64,000 nucleotides of DNA from Flaccisagitta enflata (taxonomy: Eukaryota; Chaetognatha; Sagittoidea; Aphragmophora): contig OZ231127.1 in the NCBI GenBank assembly GCA_965153355.1, forward strand, positions 66,712,001 to 66,776,000, read 5' to 3'. Shown here one piece after another: positions 34,076-45,365 of the stretch. How positions within the stretch are numbered: position 1 is the first letter of the stretch; each line of letters begins with the position of its first letter. The notes beneath the pieces were generated by a model. That model was not told the origin of the DNA and ran no database searches. It saw only the letters and a list, made by a program, of their open reading frames with translations. The position numbers were made by a program, and so were the translations under genes.

Positions 34076-35010
34076 TTTGGCCATCATGCATGAGAGCACA
34101 TAGCAAGAAGTTATGGCCCCTATTTTCATCCTCTTGACCTAATGTGAAGTGGCCAATTTTAGGACCCTTACCATTTTTCGTTTGTCAAAAATCGTTCATC
34201 TTCCGTTTATTAGAAAATTGCTTTTGAGAGCCTAATTTGTATATTGCAGTGGGTAGATTTTTTTTTCAGGCGGTCCCGGTGTTTTTTATGCCGTTTACAC
34301 TCGAATTTTGCGTTTCACTTTCCATCCCAGGCTTTTCACCACCCAATATCATTCCCAGAGATTGTATTTGAGTCTAAGAACTTAGGTTTTTAAAATAAAT
34401 TTGCGATTTTTAGTGATTTCAGTTAAAAATAATGATCAATTTTTTGGTAAAAATTGTGTAGCAGGTAAAATTCGGGAATCGCCGGTCCAAGGAAATACTC
34501 TCTTAAGATGACATATAAAGTATCCTTTCTCAATTTCTTTTTTGAGAAAAGTGTCCCTTGGTGGTCAGGGACATCAGGTAGCACTCTGGTAACAACCTTC
34601 TCTTCAGTGTCGACATATCATTTGGATTTAAGACCCAAAAAAGGGCTGATTCGACCAATTTCTATATGTCCTATTTGGGTCTCGCTGACTATCATCATTG
34701 TAAAATTAGAGAAAAAACATGACGTGATATGAAGAGATGGGACATTTTCATTGGTCCTGGTTATGGTTTTGAGGACTTAAAATATTTCGTTGATAGGGTC
34801 TTGTTCTTAATGGAAAAATTTCAATTTCTCAAATTTTTTAAAAGTACTATTTTTTGGAAAAAATTCCAATTGTTGATAGAAAAACATCATCTTTCCGTGA
34901 TTTTTTCAACTTTTTCTTTTTTGCCCGTTTAGTGAAGACATATGAGAGTGTTCATGCCAAATTTTGTGACTTTGCCATGTCTCAATCTAGAAATATAAAA
35001 TTTTCAATGT
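34076..35010. other. No gene seen; contains dispersed repeat R2
   Basis: 34105-34275 (CTAATGTGAAGTGGCCAATT, TAGGACCCTTACCATTTTTC, GAGAGCCTAATTTGTATATT) recurs at 53869-54035. Several modest AT-rich frames lack any signature. Confidence 0.55.
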
Positions 35011-35586
35011 GCTATAAGAAATGTGTCCACACCCTGTCACACTTATGTCACGCTGTGATTCCTAGTATTGAGACCCGTCATATGAAACTAGGGAAGTTTG
35101 CACTGGGTATGGTCTGAAAGAGCATCAAATTCTGTGTCCAATACGCATGTCAGAGTGCCTGAATCGGCCAAAACTGGCTTTCCCCCCGCCGTTATCTGTT
35201 TCCGTTGCTTAAATGCTATCAAATGACCCGTTGCGCGACGGTCAATTCAATTGGGAACCATCGTTAGGGTGACTGTGAAGTTTCCATTGAAATCTATAGC
35301 AGAGGAAAAATTTGCATAATGAAAATATTAATTTTGATGCTAATTCAATACAAACTTTATCCACACCCTAACGATGGTTCCCAATCGAATTGAAGGCTGC
35401 GCGATGGCTCGTTTGACAGGATTTCTGCAAAGTAAAAAGATGATGGTGGGGGAAAGTTTTGGCACCCTGACACGCGTAGTCAACACTCACCTGACCTCCA
35501 AAATTACAGGCCTCAGTCAAGGCATTCTAGATTTATGAGTATTTTTGTGATTCGATGTCTTTAGGTGTGGACACATTTCTTATAGC
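35011..35586. mobile_element. 576-bp palindromic foldback element
   Basis: Termini GCTATAAGAAATGTGTCCAC and its complement. Inner arms match too: ATTGGGAACCATCGTTAGGG on the left and CCCTAACGATGGTTCCCAAT on the right, with GCGCGACGG/CTGCGCGATGG between. The centre near 35320 is AT-rich. TA/TA at the edges is possible. No coding capacity. Confidence 0.85.
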
Positions 35587-36079
35587 TGCCTCAAGTTTTT
35601 TGATAGTCACGCATTGTTAACGCATTGTTTTAGGCTGTCAAAAAAAGAACAGGAGGTAAAAACCAACAATGGTATTGGCATTGGGATTACTTATTTTTTC
35701 ACTTCACACTAAATTCTCAGAAATTTCCTGATTGAATTTGAATTATTGCTGTAAAATGCTGGAAAAATGCTGTAAAAACAGCATTTTTTACTGTTTTTTC
35801 AGTATTTCTCTTTGATATACTGCAGCATTGATTTATCCGCACTCAAAATAAGTGTAACTGGTCTAGGGACACTATTTTGAAAAGAATTGATCTTTAGATG
35901 TTGAAAATTAGTATTGCTATATGCTGTAAAATGCTGTAAAAACAGCAAAATTATAGGTATTTTTGATTTTTTTTCTCAGATTCCACTACATTCGCTCTAA
36001 GATTTTGTAAAACGAAGCAAGTAGGCCTCAGATATTTTCATGTATCAATTCCATCTTATTATATTAACATTATGTATGG
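35587..36079. other. No gene seen
   Basis: AT-rich, with repeated ATGCTGTAAAAACAGCA words at about 35755-35950 that form small palindromes. Confidence 0.5.
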
Positions 36080-36348
36080 TCGAAATAATGTTGCGGACGG
36101 GTGGGCAGGGGCGGACAGCACCCATCCACACTCAACGCCCCACCCAACCCCCTTTCCAACACAGACACCTGCTCAAAAAGGTTCTAAAACGCTTGTTTTC
36201 CCGCTTTTCAACTTGGGCTCATGTACAGACACAGACCAATGGACGGACCAACCAACTGACCGACCAATGGACGGACAGACCAACAGACGGACCAATGGCT
36301 GGACGTATAGACAAAGCCTCTTATAGAGATGTGTGTCCGCAACTAAAA
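36080..36348 (+). mobile_element. TCCG element, subfamily E (long variant)
   Basis: TGTTGCGGACGGGTGGGCAG, AAACGCTTG, TTTTCAACTTGGGC, a long GACCAATGGACGGACC core, ACAAAGCCTCTTATAGAG, then GTGTGTCCGCAACTAAAAA. The left terminus is degraded. Confidence 0.78.
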
Positions 36349-36822
36349 ACGATTAAGAAAATAGACATCAACTATTCTTGTTGTTCTTTCTGTTCAAGCT
36401 TAATGGAATAGTGCTTCAAGCGAGATGACGAACAACAGTATTTTAATGCGTCAATACTCAATAGAGAATTAGAGTGAAAGTTGAACGGTTGTAGATTTGG
36501 TATGATGGGGGAAATGATTAGACCCTTTTGTACAACATTGGAAAATTGTATTCATCTAGTGATACAGAAATGAGACTAAGAGACACAAGAAAGTACAGTA
36601 TGATTTTTTTTCAACTGTAACATTAGCTGAGAACATTATGCAAAAACTAGAAGAGCTAGCCAAATTCTGAAAAAAGCTTCCAGAAGGTGAGAGTCTGCAG
36701 TTATTTGCTAAGAGATTCCAAAGGTTTTTTAGAAAGAAAACTGATATCCATCTTACTTTTTCAATTGGGATTGAAATTTTGAAAAGTGGAAAAATGGAAA
36801 AAGTAGTAAAGATATTGGCCAA
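36349..36822. other. No gene seen
   Basis: Unassigned AT-rich sequence. Confidence 0.5.
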
Positions 36823-37157
36823 ACTGTTTCTCTTTAAATCGCTCTCATTTCCAAACGGTTTGAGCTACAGATGCCAGATTGGTCCCAAATGAAAGCTATT
36901 TTGAAGTACTCTTTGTGAAAAGCTCAACAGACAGACTTTTTTTGAGTTTTGAATGCATTTGGTTAACTGAAAGTCAATTCTGCAAACAATTTATCCCGAA
37001 ACAACAAAATTGTTCCTGTTTGGCAGGATAACTCTTTTTAAAAATCGCTGTCTTTGTTTTTCTCCTAAAACCACATCAAAATATCTTTCATTTGAGACCA
37101 ATCTGGGATCTGTAGCTCAAACCGTTCAGAAATGATAGCGATTTACAGAAAGACAGT
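36823..37157. mobile_element. 335-bp palindromic foldback element
   Basis: AAACGGTTTGAGCTACAGAT and GATTGGTCCCAAATGAAAG on the left reappear inverted as CTTTCATTTGAGACCAATC and TGTAGCTCAAACCGTT on the right, arms at least 75 bp. The ends are ACTGTTTC/GAAAGACAGT. Non-coding. Confidence 0.82.
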
Positions 37158-37781
37158 CACTACAAAACAGCCTTTTTTGGCAGAATCTGCCTTTTGATTC
37201 ACATGCGTTAATCAGATCAAGATAAAAGAAAAAGTCCTTGGGATTTTTCATCAAAAATCTGCAAACTCATATCTTTTAAGTGTTTTTTTCAGATTGTAGC
37301 TAGCATTTCTACTTTTTGTGCTATGTTCTCATCTTATGTTACAGTTCAGAAAAATCATACTGTAGAGAGGCGAAGGATGAGAGTGAGGATGAAGATGAGC
37401 AGGAGAGGCTGAATAGAGAGAAGGGACCATAAGATCAATCAGGGATATTCCAATGTTGCATAAAAACGTCTGATCATGTCCATCATGTCAATACATTGTC
37501 AATAGAGAAGCTTCAAATTTGTTTTTCAAAATATGGAAAATTTCCACCAACAATTTGAACCTGATTGTTCGCGCTGAGTTCTGACATCATCCTTGACATT
37601 TCCACCGATGACTGGAACCTTCTTAGGAACAGAGCCTCTAATACCATACACAAGTACTATATACAGCCTCATAGATTCGCTTGGCTAGCGACTAAAAAGG
37701 TTAAACTAGGAGTGATAAGTCCATGACACTCTTTTGCCAAAATTTGAACTCGCATTTTTGAATCTTAGTTTCATTTTACAC
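37158..37781. other. No gene seen
   Basis: Unassigned. An AGAGGATGAGAGTGAGGATG-like purine stretch lies at 37370-37425. Confidence 0.5.
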
Positions 37782-37935
37782 AATCAAGGCCAGATACACG
37801 GCACTACAGTCACGGACGGTTGGGCAGGGGCTGTATAACAGGACTGCTTGCAATTCAAAAATGTTATGGACCGACCGACCGACCGACTGACCAACCAAGG
37901 CGGCAGGTTCTAGCGTCGTGTGTCCGCGACTACAA
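37782..37935 (+). mobile_element. TCCG element, subfamily G
   Basis: ATCAAGGCCAGATACACGGC, CAGTCACGGACGGTTGGGCA, TTGCAATTCAAAAATGTTAT, (GACC)n core, GTGTGTCCGCGACTACAAA. It served as the uninterrupted reference for the split copy at 1783-2365. Confidence 0.8.
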
Positions 37936-38043
37936 ATGGCTTTTGAAAATATGACTATTGAAGGTGTTTCGCTGCATTAACAGGAAAACTTTTTAATAGG
38001 AATGTAAAACACCCCTGCCTTTTGGGCATGGGCAATGATGAAA

Positions 38044-38286
38044 AACAAGGCAATCCAATCGCGGATGGTTGGGCAGGAGCAATTATGCAAAAACTGCTTG
38101 CGAGTTTAGAAATATTTTTGACCAACCGACGGACCGACCAACCAAAATGGCAAGGTGTAGAATAGTGTCAAAAAACAAAAACAAAAAAACTTGCAAATTC
38201 TAAACTGTGGTGGACTGTGGTGGATGGGTGGACTGACCTACCAACTGACATGACAGGGTGTGGAGTCACGTGTCCACGACTAAAAA
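38044..38286 (+). mobile_element. Two degenerate TCCG elements (G type)
   Basis: 38044-38166 has AACAAGGCAATCC, ATCGCGGATGGTTGGGCAGG and an ACCGACGGACCG core, without its end hairpin. About 38205-38286 is an end piece finishing GTGTGGAGTCACGTGTCCAC, GACTAAAAA. Confidence 0.7.
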
Positions 38287-38415
38287 GTATTTCATGATGA
38301 CTTCTACTACACAAACCTTTTTTGTCTCATCTTTGGTAAACTGACGCCTATGCTGACACTAACGCCTACGCCGACTATGTCCAGTTCTACTACGTAATCT
38401 CTTTTCTACATTTTT

Positions 38416-38416
<1 letters not shown>

Positions 38417-38477
<61 letters not shown>
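38417..38477. repeat. (GA)n microsatellite
   Basis: Pure GA tract of about 60 bp followed by AAACAAGGCC, a possible TCCG-element start trace. Confidence 0.93.
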
Positions 38478-38482
<5 letters not shown>

Positions 38483-38561
38483 GGCCAACACCTATAAGTC
38501 GCGTGCAGGACAAAAATAACTGAACTGACCTGACTCCTTATTGTATCTTTTCATCAAAAAT

Positions 38562-38768
38562 CAGACTCAAACCAAAACAGACCCAAACCAGACTCAAACC
38601 AGACTCAAACCAGACTCAAACCAGATTCCAACCAGAATTAAAACAGACCGAAACCAGACCTAAATCAGACATAAACCAGACATAAACCAGACATAAACCA
38701 GATTTAAGCCAGACACAAACCAGACTCAATCCAGACTCAAACCAGACTCAATCCAGACTCAAACCAGA
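38562..38768. repeat. Minisatellite, CCAGACTCAAA-type 10-11-bp unit
   Basis: About 19 units with variants CCAGACATAAA and CCAGATTCCAA. Confidence 0.9.
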
Positions 38769-39190
38769 TGAGAAACCTTCCTTGCGCATAAAATTTCAAC
38801 AGAACAAAAAGGCCGATAGTTTACTTTATGAATATCGGGTACATAAGCTGAAAGTTAGAGGTAAAAATGATCTAGTAAAAATGGGGCTGACGGACAACGA
38901 GAGCCAAATCTCAAGCACCTAATCGGACTCAGGACGAAAAAGACGAAAAATATGCAATGTTCTAAAACAAATTTTGGGCAAAAATTGGGTACCACCCAAG
39001 TATGCAAATTAGGTGAAAACGGAAAAACGGGTATATCTCAAAACTAGAGATAGTAAGAGAAAAAGAAAAACATATTATAAAAGAGAAAAATACAACAGAC
39101 AAAGTTACAATGACAGAAAATGAAAAAAAAAGTTTTGAAAATTCAAAAATTTCGAAATCGAAAACCAGACTTAAACCATACTTATCTTTC
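38769..39190. other. No gene seen
   Basis: A-rich unassigned sequence. Confidence 0.5.
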
Positions 39191-39194
39191 TTTT

Positions 39195-39870
39195 CCTTTT
39201 GACCAGTAGATTTGAACCGGCAGACTTAAACCATTAGACCAGCAGACTTAAGCCATTAGATTTCGCCAGCAGACTTAAACCAGCAGATTTAAACCAGCAG
39301 ACATTACCAAAATGACCAAAATGACCAAAATGACCAAAAATGACCAAAAATGAGCAAGATGACCAAATATTAAAATGACCAAAATGACCAAATGACCAAA
39401 AATGACCAAAGATGACCAAAAATGACCCAAATGACCAAAATGACCAAATATTAAAAAAAGATGACCAAAATGACCAAAATGACCAAAAACAACGAAAAAT
39501 GATCAAAAATGACCAAAAATGACCAAAATAATAAAAAATGACCAAAAATGACCAAAAATGACCAAAATTTCCCATATAATCAAAAATGATCAAAAATGAC
39601 CAAAAATAATCAAAAATGACCAAAATGACCAAAATGACCAAATATGACCAAAAATTACCAAAAATGACCAAAAATGACCAAAAATAATCTAAAATGACCA
39701 AAAAAAATCAAAAGTGACCAAAAATGACCAAAATCACCAAAATGACCAAAATCACCAAAATGACCAAAATGACCAAAATGACCAAAATGACCAAAACTGA
39801 CCAAAAATGACCAAAAATGACTAAAAGCAACCAATAATTCCCAAAAACAACAAAAAAATGACTCAAAATA
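39195..39870. repeat. CAGCAGACTTAAACC repeats passing into (TGACCAAAA)n
   Basis: About five 15-22-bp units, then about 60 units of 9-10 bp. The minus-strand frame of Phe/Trp/Ser/His-Phe pattern is produced by this array. Confidence 0.93.
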
Positions 39871-39900
39871 ACTCCACACGACCCAAAAAGACGAAAAAAA

Positions 39901-39981
39901 GCAAAGTGTTACCGACCGACGGACCGACGGACGGACGGACCGAACCGAGGCAGTTGTAGAGTCGCGTGCACGCGACTAAAA
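39901..39981 (+). mobile_element. TCCG element D, hairpin end only
   Basis: AAAGTGTTACCGACCGACGG, GTTGTAGAGTCGCGTGCACG, CGACTAAAAA: a perfect AGTCGCG-TGCA-CGCGACT hairpin. Confidence 0.82.
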
Positions 39982-40300
39982 AGAAAGAAGAAAGAAAGAA
40001 AGAAAGATAGAAAGAGAGAGAGAGAGAGAGATGCAGTTCCATCTCGCAATAACGGATCTAAGAAGAAGACAAAGAAGATGATGAAACGGAAGAAGATGGA
40101 GGAGATAAAGCAGATAAAGCAGATAAAAGAGAAGAAGAAGAGAAAGAGAAAGAGAAAGAGAAAGAGAAAGAAGAAAGAGAAAGAAGAAAGAGAAAGAAGA
40201 AAGAGAAAGAAGAAAAAGAAAAAGAAAAAGAAAAAGAAAAAGAAAAAGAAAAAGAAGAAAAAAAGAAGGAAAAAAGAAGATAAAAAGAAGGGAAAAAGAA
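39982..40300. repeat. Purine microsatellite (GAAA/GAGAAA/GAAAAA)
   Basis: Mixed purine units with a short unique island near 40030-40100. Confidence 0.92.
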
Positions 40301-40301
40301 G

Positions 40302-40648
40302 ATACCATGAAAGAATTGCGATTACCATGAAAGAATTGCAATTACCATGAAAGAATTGCAATTACCATGAAAGAATTGCGATTACCATGAAAGAATTGCG
40401 ATTACCATGAAAGAATTGCGATATTCCACCAATCGACAGGCGACATCAATTGCGATTACCATGAAAGAATTGCGATTACCATGAAAGAATTGCGATTACC
40501 ATGAAAGAATTGCGATTACCATGAAAGAATTGCGATTACCATGAAAGAATTGCGATTACCATGAAAGAATTGCGATTACCATGAAAGAATTGCGATTATT
40601 GTGGTCATTAAAATCATATTCCACCAATCGACAGGCGACATCTAGCCA
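40302..40648. repeat. 20-bp minisatellite ATTACCATGAAAGAATTGCG with internal flank copy
   Basis: About 14 near-identical units split by CCACCAATCGACAGGCGACA at about 40426-40448. The same flank ends the array at about 40620. The unit encodes no sustained product. Confidence 0.93.
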
Positions 40649-40676
40649 AATTTGTCATTTAAAAAGCTAGAGTAAA

Positions 40677-40678
40677 AA

Positions 40679-40734
<56 letters not shown>

Positions 40735-40915
40735 AGAAAGAAGAAAGAAAGAAAGAAAAAAAGAAAAAGAAAGAAAGAGAGAGAAAAAGGGAGAAAGAAA
40801 GAAAGAGAGAAAGAAAGAAAGAAAGAAAGAGAGAAAGAAAGAGAGAAAGAGAGAAAGAGAGAAAGAAAGTTAGAAAGGAAGAAAGATAAAAAGAAAGAAA
40901 CATAGAAAGAATGAA
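40677..40915. repeat. (GAAA)n microsatellite
   Basis: Purine tetranucleotide tract with GAGA interruptions. Confidence 0.95.
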
Positions 40916-42100
40916 TGAAGGATATCTATAAAAATTTTCAGTTTTTATTTTGACTTCAGCGACTTTTTTGTTAGAGAGACATTTGGCACGATCCAAATCA
41001 CAATCTTTACATCTGGTAGTTTTCACACCAATGCGGGTAAGTGTAGAACCTTTGAATATATATGGATGTATACATTCACATATATCAATGTATTTCAATA
41101 ATGTCAGATTTTAGTAAGGGTTTTTAGATAGATAGATAGTCTACATGCAAAACATTGATATTTTGGACTTTTTTGGGTCTTTGCATTCAATTTCATTCAA
41201 ATCTACGCCTGCCCAATGATCAATATAGTGCAAACACATCTACCCCTGAGTGTTTGCACCAATATAGACCTTTACTGGTCGATCATACTTCATCAAATGG
41301 TTAAATTTTGAAAGAATGCAAAATTTCAAACATTGTCATTATAACCTAATTTGCATAAACATTTGACCCTGCTAACAAGTTTCAATTATGAATTCATATA
41401 CAGTAATGCATAACCTTCACAATGATGCATAGATATGTTGAATTTATTTGATTTCAAAAATGGCTTATTTTACTCATGCTTCGCCTGGAAAACCGCGAAT
41501 CGTGCCAGTAACATTTCCAACACTTTTAATGGGATTCAACGATATGTATACACATCTGCTCTTTCGATGTCAAAAAGGTTGTTGATCAAAGACAAGGTTC
41601 TTCAGGCAAATGAAAAAGATCTTTTAAAGATGAAAAAAAAAATTAAGGCGATATCTTTATTTTGACGTGAAAAAGCCTGCTCAAGAGATGCAGTATTAGT
41701 AGCACCGAAATTGCTTTCAACCAATCAATTCTTTGTGTTATTTCATAATTTTGTAGAGGGGGTCTGGCAAGTGAATTAAAGTGATTTTTCTGTTGCAGTC
41801 CCAAGATCTAGGCCTAATAGACCGAAGACGACCGTTGATTTGATCAACACCATCGTAAAAGAAATTCCTTATCCACTTTTTCGACCAGCCCTATTTCCGA
41901 CGCTTTAAGAAGACATGTTCCATTTTGTCACAGGTGTTCTTATCATGTCATATTCCGTTGTTTTGCTATCTATGTTGAATGAAGCTTTTTTTTTTACCTT
42001 CGTGGGCATGTTTTCAGCACTGCAAAAAAATAAAACGAAACAATTTGACGTAATGATATCTGAGTTGATCATGTGATAGGATGACCCTATTTCCGACGCT
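40916..42100. other. No supported gene; weak exon-like frames
   Basis: ATG at 41460 opens 41 codons (MAYFTHASPGKPRIVPVTFP onward). A TTGCAG acceptor at about 41800 precedes an open 35-residue frame containing RPKTTVDLINTIVKEIP that ends at 41908. Neither is recognised. CCCTATTTCCGACGCTTTAA is present at both 41889 and 42086. Confidence 0.3.
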
Positions 42101-42406
42101 TTAAGAAAAGTTGCCAGGGCCAATTTCAACAACTACAAGGTTGCTCAAAAGTCCGTATTTGCGAGCTAATGCAGAGGAAACACTGATTGACGCTTCTGAT
42201 AACTGATCCCATTGAAACATGTCGTCGCCATTGTCTTCATCGTCGCCATAGTCGTCGTCGTCGCCGTCGTCGTCGTCACATTTGAATGAAGCATAAGTTT
42301 TGAACGCCTCAACTCGGAACCTTGAAATTTGGAATGGAGACTCAGGAAGGGTTTGGCTAATGCATTTTAACGATTTCTTGGCAAAACTGGACAAAAAACT
42401 GGTCAA
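42101..42406 (-). CDS. Weak candidate coding segment, Asp-rich
   Basis: A minus-strand open frame of 101 codons has non-repetitive ends (SQTLPESPFQISRFRVEAFK and LSEASISVSSALARKYG) around an Asp-rich middle from GAC/GAT codons. It is not bounded by clear splice sites and the family is not recognised. The Asp tract resembles in composition the acidic tail of the transposase relic at 47.5 kb, but no homology can be claimed. It may be a fragment of an old element or chance. Confidence 0.2.
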   Translation of the reverse strand: MTSFLSSFAKKSLKCISQTLPESPFQISRFRVEAFKTYASFKCDDDDGDDDDYGDDEDNGDDMFQWDQLSEASISVSSALARKYGLLSNLVVVEIGPGNFS

Positions 42407-42562
42407 AACAAGGCCGGATACACGGCTACCCTAGTCGCGTGCGGGTGGGCAGGAGCAGTGCTGGAGAAGGTTACTGGGTCATCTGGGCAGGAGCCATATG
42501 CTCAAAAAGCTCAGAAACGCCGAAAAAGTAACCACTCGCCCAAGGGCAATATGTGGTCAGTA
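42405..42562 (+). mobile_element. TCCG element D start joined to a foldback A tail
   Basis: AACAAGGCCGGATACACGGC, CTAGTCGCGTGCGGGTGGGC, GGGCAGGAGCCATATGC, AAAAAGTAACC, then CTCGCCCAAGGGCAATATGT (A tail, minus orientation). Both are truncated at the junction. Confidence 0.8.
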
Positions 42563-42699
42563 GAGCCGCGCGAGTTAATCGAAAAGTATAATCGGATGAC
42601 AATTTTGTCTTACTAATCGATGACAGGTTTTGCATCTTTAAAACCGACAGCAATCGGTTACTTGCCTGCCTCTACCAACCCACTTGACAATCTGCCATT

Positions 42700-42703
<4 letters not shown>

Positions 42704-42786
<83 letters not shown>

Positions 42787-42860
42787 CCAAATACTAGGTT
42801 CTAAGGTCAGTCCAGATTTTCATAGGACATATGGCCTGGTGTTCTCAGACATTCATCTCT

Positions 42861-42952
<92 letters not shown>
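42704..42952. repeat. Two (CT)n tracts with a 70-bp unique gap
   Basis: 42704-42784 and 42857-42952. Leu/Ser frames are artefacts. Confidence 0.95.
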
Positions 42953-42954
<2 letters not shown>

Positions 42955-43064
42955 AAACTGTGTACATTTTAGTTCATGGTCATACGGTCAGGTGTCAAAT
43001 CACATTAATTTAGTCCACAGATCATAAACTGACTATGATATTAAACGTCTGTCAATGAATGAAT

Positions 43065-43067
<3 letters not shown>

Positions 43068-43133
<66 letters not shown>
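43068..43133. repeat. (CT)n microsatellite
   Basis: Pure dinucleotide just upstream of the BED-finger frame. Confidence 0.95.
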
Positions 43134-43137
<4 letters not shown>

Positions 43138-43157
43138 TTCTCTATTTTCCTTGTGTC

Positions 43158-43472
43158 ATGAAACAAGAAAACATTAATCCTGAATTTGAAGACAAAATCG
43201 CCGAATACAGGGAAAGTAACTTGAAATCGAGCCCAATTTGGGTGTGGTTTTTAAAAAGCAATGATCAAAAAAATAAAGCGCGATGTGGCATTTGCAATCA
43301 TGCCATACAGTGCAAACTTGGATCCAAAACTGCAATAATAACGCATTTAAAGAAATGCCACGGTTCCCTGACCAAGTACAATATCACAAAGATTTTTGAT
43401 GAGCTGAGTGAAGTTAAGGAAGAGCGTCAAAAATCCAACAAACAAACATGTTACATCAGAAGCAACAAATGA
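43158..43472 (+). pseudogene. BED zinc-finger fragment of a hAT-like transposase
   Basis: ATG at 43158 opens 104 codons. Residues about 25-70 form a BED finger: aromatic SPIWVWFL, then C43-x2-C46, and H63 with C67/H68 (THLKKCH). BED fingers bind DNA and typically form the N-terminus of hAT transposases, which continue for hundreds of residues to a C-terminal dimerisation domain. None follows here. After the TGA, another frame continues with a plausible hydrophilic linker (TSEATNENCSEKPEK), suggesting a frameshift. There is no downstream catalytic domain, so I call it a fragment. A domesticated BED protein exon is an alternative. Confidence 0.65.
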
Positions 43473-44329
43473 AAATTGTTCTGAAAAACCGGAAAAAAGT
43501 AACCGGAAACCGCGGTTTTCGCGCCAACCGGAAACGGAAGTCGCGTGGCGATTATGACGCGCGTCGAAATCGCGCCGAAATCGTGGCGGAAATGCTCCGC
43601 CGCAAGGGTCTAGTGGTCAGCAATACCTGTTGCCCTGCTATGTATGTTGGTGATTGTGGGTTAGGGCCAACGCCACTGAGGGCTCATTTTTTTCAGGCCC
43701 TGAGCCAAATATAGAAAATTCACGATTTCTTCAAAATCAATCATCAAGTATGGGAATATGTTGTTGGATGCTATAAGCATCCTTGAGTAAGATGGCAGTG
43801 ACAGTCTTGCGATTTTAGGAGTGATAGGGGGTGTCCAAAGTCATCAAGTAGGAGATTTTAGGCATTTCTAAAAAAAACCCAAGCATTTTTCATAAATTTT
43901 TTTTATACTTTAAATGTAATAATGAAAATCAACTGAGCGCATGTTTGTGGAGTGACATGTACTAAGTTACCGAAAAAACTCGAGAATCAGTGTGAAACAG
44001 CTTTCTACCTCACTATTTGCCTCTCTTTTTTACCTCTCTTTACTATAAGAAAATTGCTCTTTTGTTTAATAGCAGTACTTTTTTCGCCCACGTTTGCCCA
44101 CCATGCCAACCACAGAGAATTGTACTACTGTCTACGCTTATCACGGGGATATAAGGTTATATGGCCGTCCCGTCCCGTCCAAGGGGTCAAAACGCCCATT
44201 AAAGATGAGTTGTCTCATTGGGTGATTCATTCAGTTTTCAAAACGGCGCTTGCCTCCACTCGGGAGCGAGCAGAAACTAATCATAACTCATGATACGCAG
44301 ATATATAAAGTAACGGAGAGGAAGTCAAG
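43473..44329. other. No gene seen; CpG-rich island then AT-rich DNA
   Basis: About 43490-43610 is unusually CpG-rich (CGCGCCAACCGG, GACGCGCGTCG). GGTCAGCAATACCTGTTGCC at about 43615 is an A/B tail trace. The rest is unassigned. Confidence 0.5.
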
Positions 44330-44388
44330 AAGCAGAAGATGAAGAAGAGAAACAGAAGAAGAAGAAAGAGAAGAAGAAGAAGAAGAAG

Positions 44389-44419
<31 letters not shown>

Positions 44420-44788
44420 TGAAGAAGAAGTTGAAGAAGAAGAAGAATAGGAAAAGAAAACATGGGGGAGGGTGGGGGCAGGAGCTGATGCACCTTTGAG
44501 CGTGCCTGCAAGCTCAGATGAGCAGACAAACAGACCAACGCGATGATGGACGAACAGCTACAATTTGCTGTCCGAAACTAAAAAGAGTAGTAAGGTAAAA
44601 TTGTGAAAAGATAAGGAGGAAAAATAAATTTGCCAGGTATTCAAAAGGCGGAAAATGAAGAAGACGAAGATGAGAAAGAAGACGATGAAGAAGAAGATGA
44701 AGAAGAAGAGGAAGAAGAAGAAGAAAAACAAAAACAAAAACAAAAACAAAAACAAAAACAAGAAGAACAAGAAGAAGAAGAGGAAGAA

Positions 44789-44823
<35 letters not shown>

Positions 44824-45165
44824 AGAAGAAGAAGAAGAAAAAGAAAGAAAAAAAGAAAAGAAATATGAAAGTGACGAAAAAAAAACATAGTGAGGAAACC
44901 GAAAAAGAAACCGAGACGAGGAAAATGATGAAGAGGTCAAATATGGCGATGACGATGACGATGACGATGATCATGATGGCAAATGGAAAAATAACAAGGA
45001 AGATTACAATAGAGGACAATTAGGATGAGGATGAAAAAGTTAATGACGGCAAAGAAGAAAAGGAAGAAGAAAAAAAAAGAGAAAGAAGAAGAAGAAGAAG
45101 AAGAAGAAGAAGAAGAAGAAGAAGAAGAAGAAGAAGAAGAAGAAGAAAAAGAAAAGAGGACTGCT
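44330..45165. repeat. Cluster of (GAA)n-type purine tracts
   Basis: Tracts at about 44330-44450, 44655-44880 and 45060-45165, with (AAAAC)n near 44725-44760 and GATGAC repeats near 44945-44975. Long Glu/Lys and Phe/Leu/Ser frames here are artefacts. Confidence 0.9.
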
Positions 45166-45365
45166 AGATGAAATTGTAAAATTAATGCCAGCCAAGTTTG
45201 CCATGTTGTTGAACATCGGCATTCTCGCCAATTGAGTGGCTTTAACGTCAATTTGACGTCGCCGTCGGCTGCTCTCGTTGAGGCTCGATCTGTCAAACTA
45301 AACCCTGGGCCCGCCCGGGGTAAATTGCACAAAGATAGCAGAGATTACAATCTATTGCTTTCATC

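Noticed and set aside
39234-39879. Trp/Phe/Ser/His-rich minus-strand frames
   Set aside because: Periodic with the (TGACCAAAA)n array.
40302-40648. CRISPR-like array
   Set aside because: Units are head-to-tail without spacers, the genome is eukaryotic, and there are no cas genes.
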